Positions 1 through 5,438 of a DNA stretch of 8,880 nt are shown one piece after another (position 1 is the first letter of the stretch; each line of letters begins with the position of its first letter). Both the position numbers and the translations under genes were made by a program. The notes beneath the pieces were generated by a model. It did no database searches, had not been told where the DNA came from, and saw only the letters and a list, made by a program, of their open reading frames with translations. Source of the stretch: Chloroflexota bacterium (GTDB lineage: Bacteria > Chloroflexota > Dehalococcoidia > SM23-28-2); contig JAUYDU010000340.1 of the NCBI GenBank assembly GCA_030691665.1, forward strand, positions 1 to 8,880. The letters are read 5' to 3'.

Positions 1-293
1 CCGCCATCAAGCTGCCCTCGGGCCTGATGCTGCCCAAAGCCGGCGTTTTCGCCCACGCTCAGGCCGAGGTGGTGGCCGACAACATTGCTGCTGACATCGG
101 CGGCAAACCGGCCGAGAGGCGGTTTGGTGGCGACGGGTCATGCTTTATCGAGACGGGGTACGGCAAGGGAGCCTACGGCAGCGGCAACTTCTACGCCGAG
201 CCGATGCCTGCGGTCAAGCTGCACGGCCCGGGCCGGAGATGGCACTGGGGCAGGATGCTGTTCGAGTGGAACTGGCTGCGGCGGTGGTTCTGA
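1..293 (+). CDS. Sulfide:quinone oxidoreductase-type FAD/NAD(P) oxidoreductase, C-terminal end (partial)
   Basis: The gene enters from the left edge; the frame is open from base 3 to the TGA at 291-293, giving about 96 C-terminal residues. The visible segment LPKAGVFAHAQAEVVADNIA is the last FAD-contacting stretch typical of sulfide:quinone reductase and flavocytochrome c sulfide dehydrogenase-like flavoproteins, where the helix after an 'xPKxGxFA' loop packs against the flavin. It is followed by the usual short beta segment (CFIETGYGKGAYGSGNFYAE) and a tryptophan-rich tail (WHWGRMLFEWNWLRRWF) of the kind that lets these enzymes sit on the membrane. The catalytic cysteines and the dinucleotide-binding folds lie outside the window, so sulfide as substrate is an inference. 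The downstream thioredoxin-like gene would suit sulfur or redox chemistry. Confidence 0.75.
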   Translation, partial: AIKLPSGLMLPKAGVFAHAQAEVVADNIAADIGGKPAERRFGGDGSCFIETGYGKGAYGSGNFYAEPMPAVKLHGPGRRWHWGRMLFEWNWLRRWF

Positions 294-332
294 TGCCACG
301 TTCCCGCGCTCACCTCTATGGAAGGCGAGGCC

Positions 333-380
333 ATGCCTTCGGCGGCTAGCGTGTTCGACGCTCACGCCGCTCGATACAAG
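333..380 (+). pseudogene. Possible 5' remnant of a SAM-dependent methyltransferase
   Basis: A purine-rich stretch (ggaaggcgagg, 320-330) precedes an ATG at 333, and the following codons read MPSAASVFDAHAARY. The part at 348-377 (SVFDAHAARY) strongly resembles the start of many class I, UbiE-like methyltransferases, in which 'FDxHAxxYDxWF' is the opening helix. After Tyr the frame diverges from that pattern and runs straight into the Shine-Dalgarno and start of the thioredoxin gene, so no methyltransferase body remains. I read it as the stump of a deleted gene. It could also be chance, since only about ten residues are informative. The gap between the flavoprotein and thioredoxin genes (294-399) holds nothing else I recognise. 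Confidence 0.3.
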
Positions 381-399
381 AGAGAATGGAGGTCTAGAC

Positions 400-924
400 A
401 TGGAGACGGAGCAGATCACCTACAAGGCGGGTCTAACCTACATCTGCGCCCAAAGCTGCGGCACCCAGATCACCGTCGATGCCTTTGCCGACGGCGGGCC
501 CATCACCTGCTGCGGCCAGCCCGTGCGCCGGGGGCGGGTGCTGGCGATAGCCCCTCGTCAGGTCGGAACCGTTACGCCCCATGAGCTCACACCCTACCGC
601 CTGTATGCCTCGGAGGGCGACTTCGACGACGTGGTGAACCAGCCAGACAGGCTCGTCATGGTGGAGTTCACCGCTCCCTGGTGCGGCGCCTGCAAGGCCA
701 TGGACCCGCTCCTCGACGAGGTAGCCGCACAATACGCCGGGCAGCTCCAGCTTGTGGAGCTGGACGTAGACGCCAGTCCCGCTATCCCCGAACGGTTCAA
801 GATACGCTCCGTGCCTTGCCTCCTCTTCATGAGCCGGGGCCGTGTGGTAGGCGAACTCTTCGGCCAGGTCAGGAAGGGTAAGCTGACGGAAGAGGTCCAG
901 CGGCTCCTGGCGGAGACCGGGTAG
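400..924 (+). CDS. Thioredoxin with an N-terminal desulforedoxin-like Cys domain
   Basis: The product is 174 residues, versus about 105 for an ordinary thioredoxin. The ATG at 400 is chosen because GGAGG lies at 388-392, 7 nt upstream. Residues 70-174 form the thioredoxin fold, with active site W94-C95-G96-A97-C98 in place of WCGPC and cis-Pro at P139 (SVPC), which puts an extra cysteine, C140, next to the active site. Residues 14-42 hold four more cysteines (C16, C20, C37, C38) in a 'YxC...CG...CCGxP' layout that closely resembles the iron-binding Dx domain of desulforedoxin and desulfoferrodoxin. The first pair is CX3C rather than CX2C. A thiol-disulfide reductase carrying its own metal or redox centre is a reasonable reading. 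There is no signal peptide, so it should be cytoplasmic. Partner and substrate are unknown; the neighbouring flavoprotein hints at sulfur metabolism. Confidence 0.85.
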   Translation: METEQITYKAGLTYICAQSCGTQITVDAFADGGPITCCGQPVRRGRVLAIAPRQVGTVTPHELTPYRLYASEGDFDDVVNQPDRLVMVEFTAPWCGACKAMDPLLDEVAAQYAGQLQLVELDVDASPAIPERFKIRSVPCLLFMSRGRVVGELFGQVRKGKLTEEVQRLLAETG

Positions 925-930
925 CCCTCT

Positions 931-956
931 GGACAGACCTAAAGGTCTGTCCCTAC
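931..956 (-). repeat. GTAG-headed REP-like hairpin 1 (reverse orientation)
   Basis: A perfect 22-nt palindrome at 931-952 (GGACAGACCT, AA, AGGTCTGTCC) is followed by CTAC at 953-956. On the minus strand this reads GTAG, then two bases, an 8-bp stem, a 2-nt spacer and the stem again. That is the layout of all the better copies in the window. Confidence 0.75.
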
Positions 957-975
957 GAGTTTGGTCTACAGGAGC

Positions 976-1001
976 GTAGGGACAGAGCTAAAGGTCTGTC
1001 C
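976..1001 (+). repeat. GTAG-headed REP-like hairpin 2
   Basis: GTAG at 976-979 is followed by GGACAGAGCT, AA and AGGTCTGTCC (980-1001). It is almost identical to hairpin 1, with one mismatch in the stem (G987 for C). Its head faces the head of hairpin 1 across 19 nt. Confidence 0.75.
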
Positions 1002-1118
1002 GACAAAAAGGTTGCTTGCTTCTCGCTTGTCCTGTCCATCCCCTTGTTTCCCATGTGTCACGAAACACGACACGGCTTGACTGAGCCCTAGCGACCAGGC
1101 AGGATTGCATCAGGGCCT

Positions 1119-1159
1119 GCCCTGAGCCTGCCTGCCGGCAGGCAGGCTTGTCGAAGGGC
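1119..1159. repeat. Large composite palindrome
   Basis: A perfect 22-nt palindrome at 1126-1147 (GCCTGCCTGCC and its complement) sits inside a longer imperfect repeat whose ends read GCCCTGAGC and TTGTCGAAGGGC. The outer part matches the widespread 'CCCTGAGC-TTGTCGAAGGG' intergenic repeat split open at its centre by the inner palindrome. It is not coding and has no T-run, so it does not look like an intrinsic terminator. Confidence 0.7.
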
Positions 1160-1227
1160 CTGCCGCCCACTTCAGGGTGCAGTGGTTCCAATTATGGCAT
1201 CCGAAATGGCCGTGTCGAGGGAACCTG

Positions 1228-1246
1228 TCCCGAGCCTGTCGAGGGA
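1228..1246. repeat. Short palindromic repeat (PEPVEG type)
   Basis: TCCCGAGCCTGTCGAGGGA is an imperfect palindrome of the same general family as the ends of the repeat at 1119-1159; in one frame it reads the 'PEPVEG' peptide often seen in spuriously extended gene models. Its right end supplies the purine-rich GAGGGAG (1241-1247) that appears to act as the ribosome-binding site of the next gene. Confidence 0.6.
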
Positions 1247-1253
1247 GTGAATC

Positions 1254-2234
1254 CTGGTCGCCATCGGGCTTGTGGGAGCTGGCTTCATAAACAACGTCCA
1301 CGCCGACGTGCTCATGCGGGAGGACGGCGTGCGCATCACCGCCGTGGTTGACCCCGACGTCGAGCGGGCCGCTACCCTCGCGGCCAAGACAGGAGCCGCC
1401 GTCATGCCTTCCCTCGAAGCCCTGTTGGAGAGCGGCGTGGATGCCGTATACATCGCCACGCCCAACGCCCTCCACGCCCAGGCGGCCCTGGCCGCCCTCG
1501 CCGCTGGCGTCCACGTCTTCGCCGAAAAGCCGATGGCCACCACCCTGGCCGACGCCCGCCGGGTGCGGCAGGCGGCGTCCTCGGCCAGAGGCGTCTACCA
1601 GATGGGCTTCAACCGCCGCTTCGCCCCCATCTATCGCCTTCTCAAGGAGCTGATCCAGAAGGGGGAGCTGACGCCCCACTGGGCCCACCTGAAGATGAAT
1701 CGCGGCGAACTTCACAGCCCGCCCTGGGTAGCCGACGCGGCGGTTTCCGGCGGATTCCTCTACGAGACCACCATCCATCTGCTGGACATGTCGCGCTGGC
1801 TCTTCGGCGAGGTGCGGGAGGTGATGTGCCGGGCTGCACAGAGCTGCTACAACCAGTTGGACGACTTCGCCATGCTCATCAGCTTCGCCTCCGGCGCTAC
1901 GGCAACCCTCTGCTCCTCTGCCCACGCCACCTGGCTCTTTCCCTTCGAGCGGGTGGAGGTGTTCGGCGACCACGCCACGGCGGTAACGGAGGAGATGGAG
2001 CGGCTGACCTACTGCTCCGGCCTGGGCAGAGCGGCGGTGACCCACGACCAGGCGCAGCTACCCATGCCTGCCAGGTGGGGATACGTCGAGGAGGACCGCC
2101 TCTTCCTCGCTGCCATCACCGGTGGCGGCCAGCCAGCGGTCTCGGCCGAGGACGGGTATCGGGCCGTGGAGCTGGTGGAGGCGTGCTATCGGGCGGCGCG
2201 GACGGCAGAACCCGTGCCGCTTCCGCTAGAGTGA
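1254..2234 (+). CDS. Gfo/Idh/MocA family oxidoreductase, putative inositol 2-dehydrogenase
   Basis: This is an NAD(P)-dependent sugar or cyclitol dehydrogenase. Counting from the CTG at 1254 the product is 326 residues, close to the family's usual 330-350. The Rossmann strand and turn are VAIGLVGAGFINNVH (residues 2-16), the family's E-K-P motif is at 91-93, and the second domain carries GGFLYETTIHLLD, with H175 as probable catalytic His and E171 where Asp is usual. The first conventional start, GTG at 1272, would delete the first beta strand (VAIGLV) needed for cofactor binding and has no Shine-Dalgarno. CTG 1254 keeps the strand and lies 6 nt after GAGGGAG. An in-frame TGA at 1248-1250 blocks any longer start. 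It heads an operon with iolM and iolN, which suggests the first step of inositol oxidation (myo-inositol to scyllo-inosose). Substrate is inferred from context only. Confidence 0.85.
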   Translation: MVAIGLVGAGFINNVHADVLMREDGVRITAVVDPDVERAATLAAKTGAAVMPSLEALLESGVDAVYIATPNALHAQAALAALAAGVHVFAEKPMATTLADARRVRQAASSARGVYQMGFNRRFAPIYRLLKELIQKGELTPHWAHLKMNRGELHSPPWVADAAVSGGFLYETTIHLLDMSRWLFGEVREVMCRAAQSCYNQLDDFAMLISFASGATATLCSSAHATWLFPFERVEVFGDHATAVTEEMERLTYCSGLGRAAVTHDQAQLPMPARWGYVEEDRLFLAAITGGGQPAVSAEDGYRAVELVEACYRAARTAEPVPLPLE

Positions 2235-2262
2235 AGCCAACGGTTCCTTGTGAGGCGCCGCT

Positions 2263-3447
2263 ATGAAAACGCTAACATTGTCCGCTGACTGGTCGCCCCG
2301 GCCCGATTTCCGTCTCGGCAAGAAAGACGTCGACAGGAAGCGAACCTATCTGGGCAGCAACGTCTGGCGTAATCCCCGCCTCGACGTGTGTAGCAAGCCC
2401 GATCCCACCCCAGGCGAAGAGGAGGTCGTGATCAGGGTCAGGGCCTGCGGTATCTGCGGCAGCGACGTTCACATGGCCCAGGCCGATGAAGCGGGCTATA
2501 CCCTCTATCCGGGTCTGACCGCCTTTCCCGTCATCCTGGGCCACGAGTTCTCCGGCGAGGTCGTGGAGGCCGGCAGGCGTGCCCTTAACAAGCGGACCGG
2601 CGAGGTCTTCGCGCCGGGCGAGGCGGTCACGGCCGAGGAGATGCTCTGGTGCGGCACCTGTAGGCCTTGCGCCGATGGCTACCCCAACCACTGCGAACGG
2701 CTCGAGGAGCTGGGCTTCACCGTCGACGGCGCCCTGGCACAGTACGTGAAGGTGCCGGCCAGACAGGTGTGGAGCCTGGAGGGCCTGCGCGATAGATTTG
2801 GCAGCGACGAGCTGTACCTGGTCGGCAGCCTGACCGAACCCTTCTCCGTCTCCTACAACGCCCTCTTCGTCAGGGGCGGCGGCCTCCTGCCCGGCGACAA
2901 CGCCGTCGTCTTCGGCGGCGGCCCCATCGGCCTGGCCGCCGTCTTCCTCCTCAAGCGGGCCGGGGCCGCCCAGGTCATCCTGTCCGAGCCAGCGCCGGTC
3001 AGGGCTAACCTGGGCCGGCGACTGGGGGCCGACCATGTCCTCAACCCCCTCGAGCAGGATGTGGCGGAAGCCATCCTGGAGCTGACTGGCGGCGAGGGAG
3101 CCAAGCTGTACCTGGAGGCGGCCGGCGCCCCTGACAAGACCCTCCCTCAGATGATGAAGTGCATCTGGGAGGGGAAGGCCCTGAACAGCGTCGTTGTCCT
3201 CGTCGGCAGGGCCGACCGCCCCATACCGCTCGACGGCGAAGTCTTCCAGGTGCGGCGGGCATCCCTGGTCGGCTCTCAGGGCCACTCCGGCCACGGCATC
3301 TTCCCCAGCGTCCTCAAGGTGATGGCCGCTTCCTCGGGCTTGACCCAGCTCATAACCCAGAGGATCTCCATCGACCAGGCGCCCGATTACCTGTGCGCTC
3401 TCCGCACCGACAAGGAGCAGTGCAAGGTGACCGTCACCGATTTCTAG
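2263..3447 (+). CDS. iolM: Zinc-dependent scyllo-inosose 3-dehydrogenase
   Basis: A 394-residue medium-chain alcohol dehydrogenase. TGAGG at 2251-2255 supports the ATG at 2263. Catalytic zinc ligands appear as C65 (CGICGSD) and H94-E95 (GHE); the structural zinc site is C130, C133, C136 and C144. The cofactor fold starts at GGGPIG (218-223). From memory it resembles Thermotoga maritima TM0412 (IolM, 395 aa) along its whole length, including the N-terminal ADWxPRPDFxLG, the GSDVHMAQ segment, EEMLWCG and the QVRRA...VGSQGHSGHG block, which are not general ADH features. That enzyme oxidises scyllo-inosose to a diketo-inositol. The next gene is the creatininase-type hydrolase expected for the following step, which supports the assignment. 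Recognition is by eye; no alignment was run. Confidence 0.85.
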   Translation: MKTLTLSADWSPRPDFRLGKKDVDRKRTYLGSNVWRNPRLDVCSKPDPTPGEEEVVIRVRACGICGSDVHMAQADEAGYTLYPGLTAFPVILGHEFSGEVVEAGRRALNKRTGEVFAPGEAVTAEEMLWCGTCRPCADGYPNHCERLEELGFTVDGALAQYVKVPARQVWSLEGLRDRFGSDELYLVGSLTEPFSVSYNALFVRGGGLLPGDNAVVFGGGPIGLAAVFLLKRAGAAQVILSEPAPVRANLGRRLGADHVLNPLEQDVAEAILELTGGEGAKLYLEAAGAPDKTLPQMMKCIWEGKALNSVVVLVGRADRPIPLDGEVFQVRRASLVGSQGHSGHGIFPSVLKVMAASSGLTQLITQRISIDQAPDYLCALRTDKEQCKVTVTDF

Positions 3448-3469
3448 CGGAGATGGAAGGGAGGACGAG

Positions 3470-4582
3470 ATGTCAGGGGAGTTGGACGCCTGGTTCGAGG
3501 TGCACGGGGCGGTAGGGCTCGCCTTTGAGAACTCCCCGGTGGGCCTCCTCAAGAAGCAGGTCTGGGAGGCCTCGGAAGAGGAGATCGACGCCATCCTCAC
3601 AGAATACGGCATACCTTCTCCCCCCGAGCTCGGCCTGGAGGGAAGCTATATTCAGAACACCGTCCGCCACCAGCTTCAGCGGAACAGAAGCCTAAACGAC
3701 CTCGTCTTCATCCCCATCGGCTCCTGCGAGAACCACGGCCCCCACACCGTGAGCGCCTTCGATACCCTCCTGGTGACCTCCCTCCTGGAGGGCGTGCGCC
3801 GCTACGACCTGAAGCGAGGAAGGCCGGTCAACCTCGCCCTGCCGCCCTTCAACTACGGCTCGCATCCTCACCATCACCTGGGGATGCCGGGGACGGTCGT
3901 CATCAGGCCCAACGTCTTCAAGGAATTCCTCAAGGACGTCATGTTCGGCCTGTGGAACGATGGCTTCCGCAAGCAGATCCTGGTCAACAACCACGGCCAC
4001 TTCTGGCTGGTCAAGGCGGCCGTGCAGGAGTTCTGCCTGGAGAACCAGTTGCCGGGCATCTTCCGCGCCCTCGACTGGCACTGCGCCGTCAGGGAGTTCT
4101 TCCGCACCAAGGACCGAGGTGGCCCCTTCGATACGGATTTCGTCCACGCCGACGAAGCGGAGACGTCTCTCGGCCTCCTCCTTTTCCCCCAACTGGTGGA
4201 CATGGCTCAAGCCGTCGACACCGAGCCCGAGCTGTACCTGCCCGCCTACCATCTGGACAAGGCGGTTGGCAATCTGGGCAGGCCCAGCGAGTGGAGCGAC
4301 GGCCAGGGGCACATGGCCCTGGAGATACACGCCACCCCCGAGGGCATCGTGGGCAAGGCCACCCTCGCCGACGCCCGCAAGGCCAAGAGGGCGATTGCCG
4401 CCATCCTCCGCTACCTCACCCTCTTGCAGGACGAGATCCTGGAGCGATACCCAGCCGGCCAGCTACCGCCCGTCGACAAGATCACCCTGCGCACCAAAGA
4501 GGAGCTCGCTCCCTTCCTCAAGGAGCCGGGCAGCGACGGATGGCGCACCGCCTACGCCCTGCCCAAGCTGGGCATCTTCTAG
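3470..4582 (+). CDS. iolN: Creatininase-superfamily hydrolase, putative 3-dehydro-scyllo-inosose hydrolase
   Basis: A 370-residue protein; GGGAGG at 3459-3464 supports the ATG at 3470. The creatininase fold is shown by IPIGSCENHGPH (E87, H89) followed by D98, by GSHPHHHLGMPGTVVI (residues 130-145, matching the family 'GxSxxHxxFPGT' loop), by VNNHGHF (172-178) in place of the usual NGHGGN, and by HADEAETS (226-233) in place of HAGExETS. These positions supply the divalent-metal ligands of the family. At 370 residues it is longer than a creatininase (about 260), with extra N- and C-terminal segments. In T. maritima the iolM neighbour TM0413 (IolN) is a creatininase-superfamily enzyme that opens the diketo-inositol ring to 5-keto-L-gluconate, and the same pairing here makes that role likely. 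It lies 22 nt after iolM and 12 nt before the SDR gene, so co-transcription is expected. Confidence 0.75.
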   Translation: MSGELDAWFEVHGAVGLAFENSPVGLLKKQVWEASEEEIDAILTEYGIPSPPELGLEGSYIQNTVRHQLQRNRSLNDLVFIPIGSCENHGPHTVSAFDTLLVTSLLEGVRRYDLKRGRPVNLALPPFNYGSHPHHHLGMPGTVVIRPNVFKEFLKDVMFGLWNDGFRKQILVNNHGHFWLVKAAVQEFCLENQLPGIFRALDWHCAVREFFRTKDRGGPFDTDFVHADEAETSLGLLLFPQLVDMAQAVDTEPELYLPAYHLDKAVGNLGRPSEWSDGQGHMALEIHATPEGIVGKATLADARKAKRAIAAILRYLTLLQDEILERYPAGQLPPVDKITLRTKEELAPFLKEPGSDGWRTAYALPKLGIF

Positions 4583-4594
4583 AGGTAGCTTGTT

Positions 4595-5338
4595 GTGGAC
4601 CTCGGCATCGCCGGCAGGACAGTTCTGATCACGGGAGGCACGGGCGACATCGGCCAGGCCATCGCCCGCACGTTCCTGGCCCTGGGGGCCTATGTCGGCC
4701 TTCTCGACATCTCCCTGAAGGGACTGGAGGCTCTTGTCCGGGAGCTGTCGGCCGTGGGCAAGGTCATGGCCATTGAGGCCGACGTCAGCGACCGGCAAAG
4801 CGTGGAGCGGGCGGTCAAGCAGTTCGTCGACCACTACGGCGGCATCGACGTCCTGGTGAACAACGCGGGAGTGGCCGCCAGGTATCACATAGCGCAGATG
4901 ACCGAAGAGGCGTGGGACCAGGTGCTCGATATCAATCTCAAGGGGCCGTTCCTGATGACCCAGGCTGTGCTCCCGTACATGATTCCCCGCAAACGGGGCT
5001 GGGTCATCAACATCGCCTCTGTGGCCGCCAAGTCAGGCCACACCGACGCCAACTACGTGGCCTCCAAGGCTGGCCTCATCGGCTTTACCAAGGCGGTGGC
5101 CAAAGACCTGGCTCCCCACGGCATCTACGTAAATGCGGTCGCTCCCGGCCTCGTGGACACCAGGATGGCTCAGGCCATGGACGCTGAGCGGCGGCAGCGC
5201 ATGCTCGACAGCACGCCCCTGGCCAGGATGGCCAAGCCTGAGGAGGTGGCTAACGTTGTTGCTTTCCTGGCCTCACCCCTGGCCAGCTTCATCGTGGGGG
5301 CCACCATCGACGTCAATGGTGGCCTGCTGATGGACTAA
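4595..5338 (+). CDS. Short-chain dehydrogenase/reductase (SDR) in the inositol operon
   Basis: A classical SDR of 247 residues starting at GTG 4595, with AGAGG at 4581-4585. The cofactor motif is TGGTGDIG (13-20), with Asp replacing the second conserved Gly; D38 at the end of the second strand favours NAD(H). NNAG is at 89-92, N114 is in place, and the active site is S142, Y154 and K158, with Ser and Tyr one residue closer than in FabG. The C-terminus (FIVGATIDVNGG) is standard. The SDR family does not reveal the substrate. As the last gene of an operon that should yield 5-keto-L-gluconate, it may reduce that or a derived keto-uronate, in the way gluconate 5-dehydrogenases do; this is inference. 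No IolO-like epimerase or transporter is visible nearby. Confidence 0.85.
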   Translation: MDLGIAGRTVLITGGTGDIGQAIARTFLALGAYVGLLDISLKGLEALVRELSAVGKVMAIEADVSDRQSVERAVKQFVDHYGGIDVLVNNAGVAARYHIAQMTEEAWDQVLDINLKGPFLMTQAVLPYMIPRKRGWVINIASVAAKSGHTDANYVASKAGLIGFTKAVAKDLAPHGIYVNAVAPGLVDTRMAQAMDAERRQRMLDSTPLARMAKPEEVANVVAFLASPLASFIVGATIDVNGGLLMD

Positions 5339-5360
5339 GACCTGTGGCTCTCCTGACTTC

Positions 5361-5384
5361 GATGCCCCAGCCTTCAGGCTGGGG
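5361..5384 (+). repeat. REP-like hairpin 3, between convergent genes
   Basis: CCCCAGCCT, TC, AGGCTGGGG (5365-5384) is a perfect 9-bp stem with the same central TC as other copies. The tetranucleotide in the head position is GATG (5361-5364) rather than GTAG. It sits between the ends of the SDR gene and the minus-strand gene, where it could slow transcription from both sides, but neither side has a T-run. The rest of 5339-5438 shows nothing. Confidence 0.55.
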
Positions 5385-5438
5385 TCGTGGAAATCCACCA
5401 CAACCTAACGAGTTGCCTGCTCGCTGGAGAGGCGCCGT

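Larger units (their letters stand above)
925..1253. other. Gene-free repeat-rich intergenic region
   Basis: No convincing gene lies here. The stretch holds two GTAG-headed hairpins facing each other (931-956 and 976-1001), a large composite palindrome (1119-1159) and a second short palindrome of the same general type (1228-1246) that runs into the ribosome-binding site of the next gene. A weak promoter candidate for the downstream operon is TTGACT at 1077-1082 with CAGGAT 17 nt later at 1100-1105; the second box is a poor match, so I do not list it separately. Just upstream, GTGTC (1055-1059) and GACAC (1069-1073) form a loose dyad that could be an operator, but nothing else supports it. Confidence 0.6.

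Noticed and set aside
931..1001. CRISPR array or transposon ends
   Set aside because: Only two palindromes with opposite orientation and no regular spacers; no transposase gene or target-site duplication is visible.
1148..1351. Open frame encoding a TCPEPVEGV peptide
   Set aside because: It is made of the palindromic repeat plus the wrong frame of the Gfo/Idh/MocA gene; the PEPVEG peptide is a known hallmark of repeat-derived false genes.
2272..3612. Long minus-strand open frame opposite iolM
   Set aside because: It is antisense to a clearly recognised dehydrogenase and its translation has no family resemblance; long antisense frames are expected in GC-rich genes.
5361..5384. Hairpins as Rho-independent terminators
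   Set aside because: None of the hairpins in the window is followed by a T-run on either strand, and they share a repeat format with copies at non-terminal sites.
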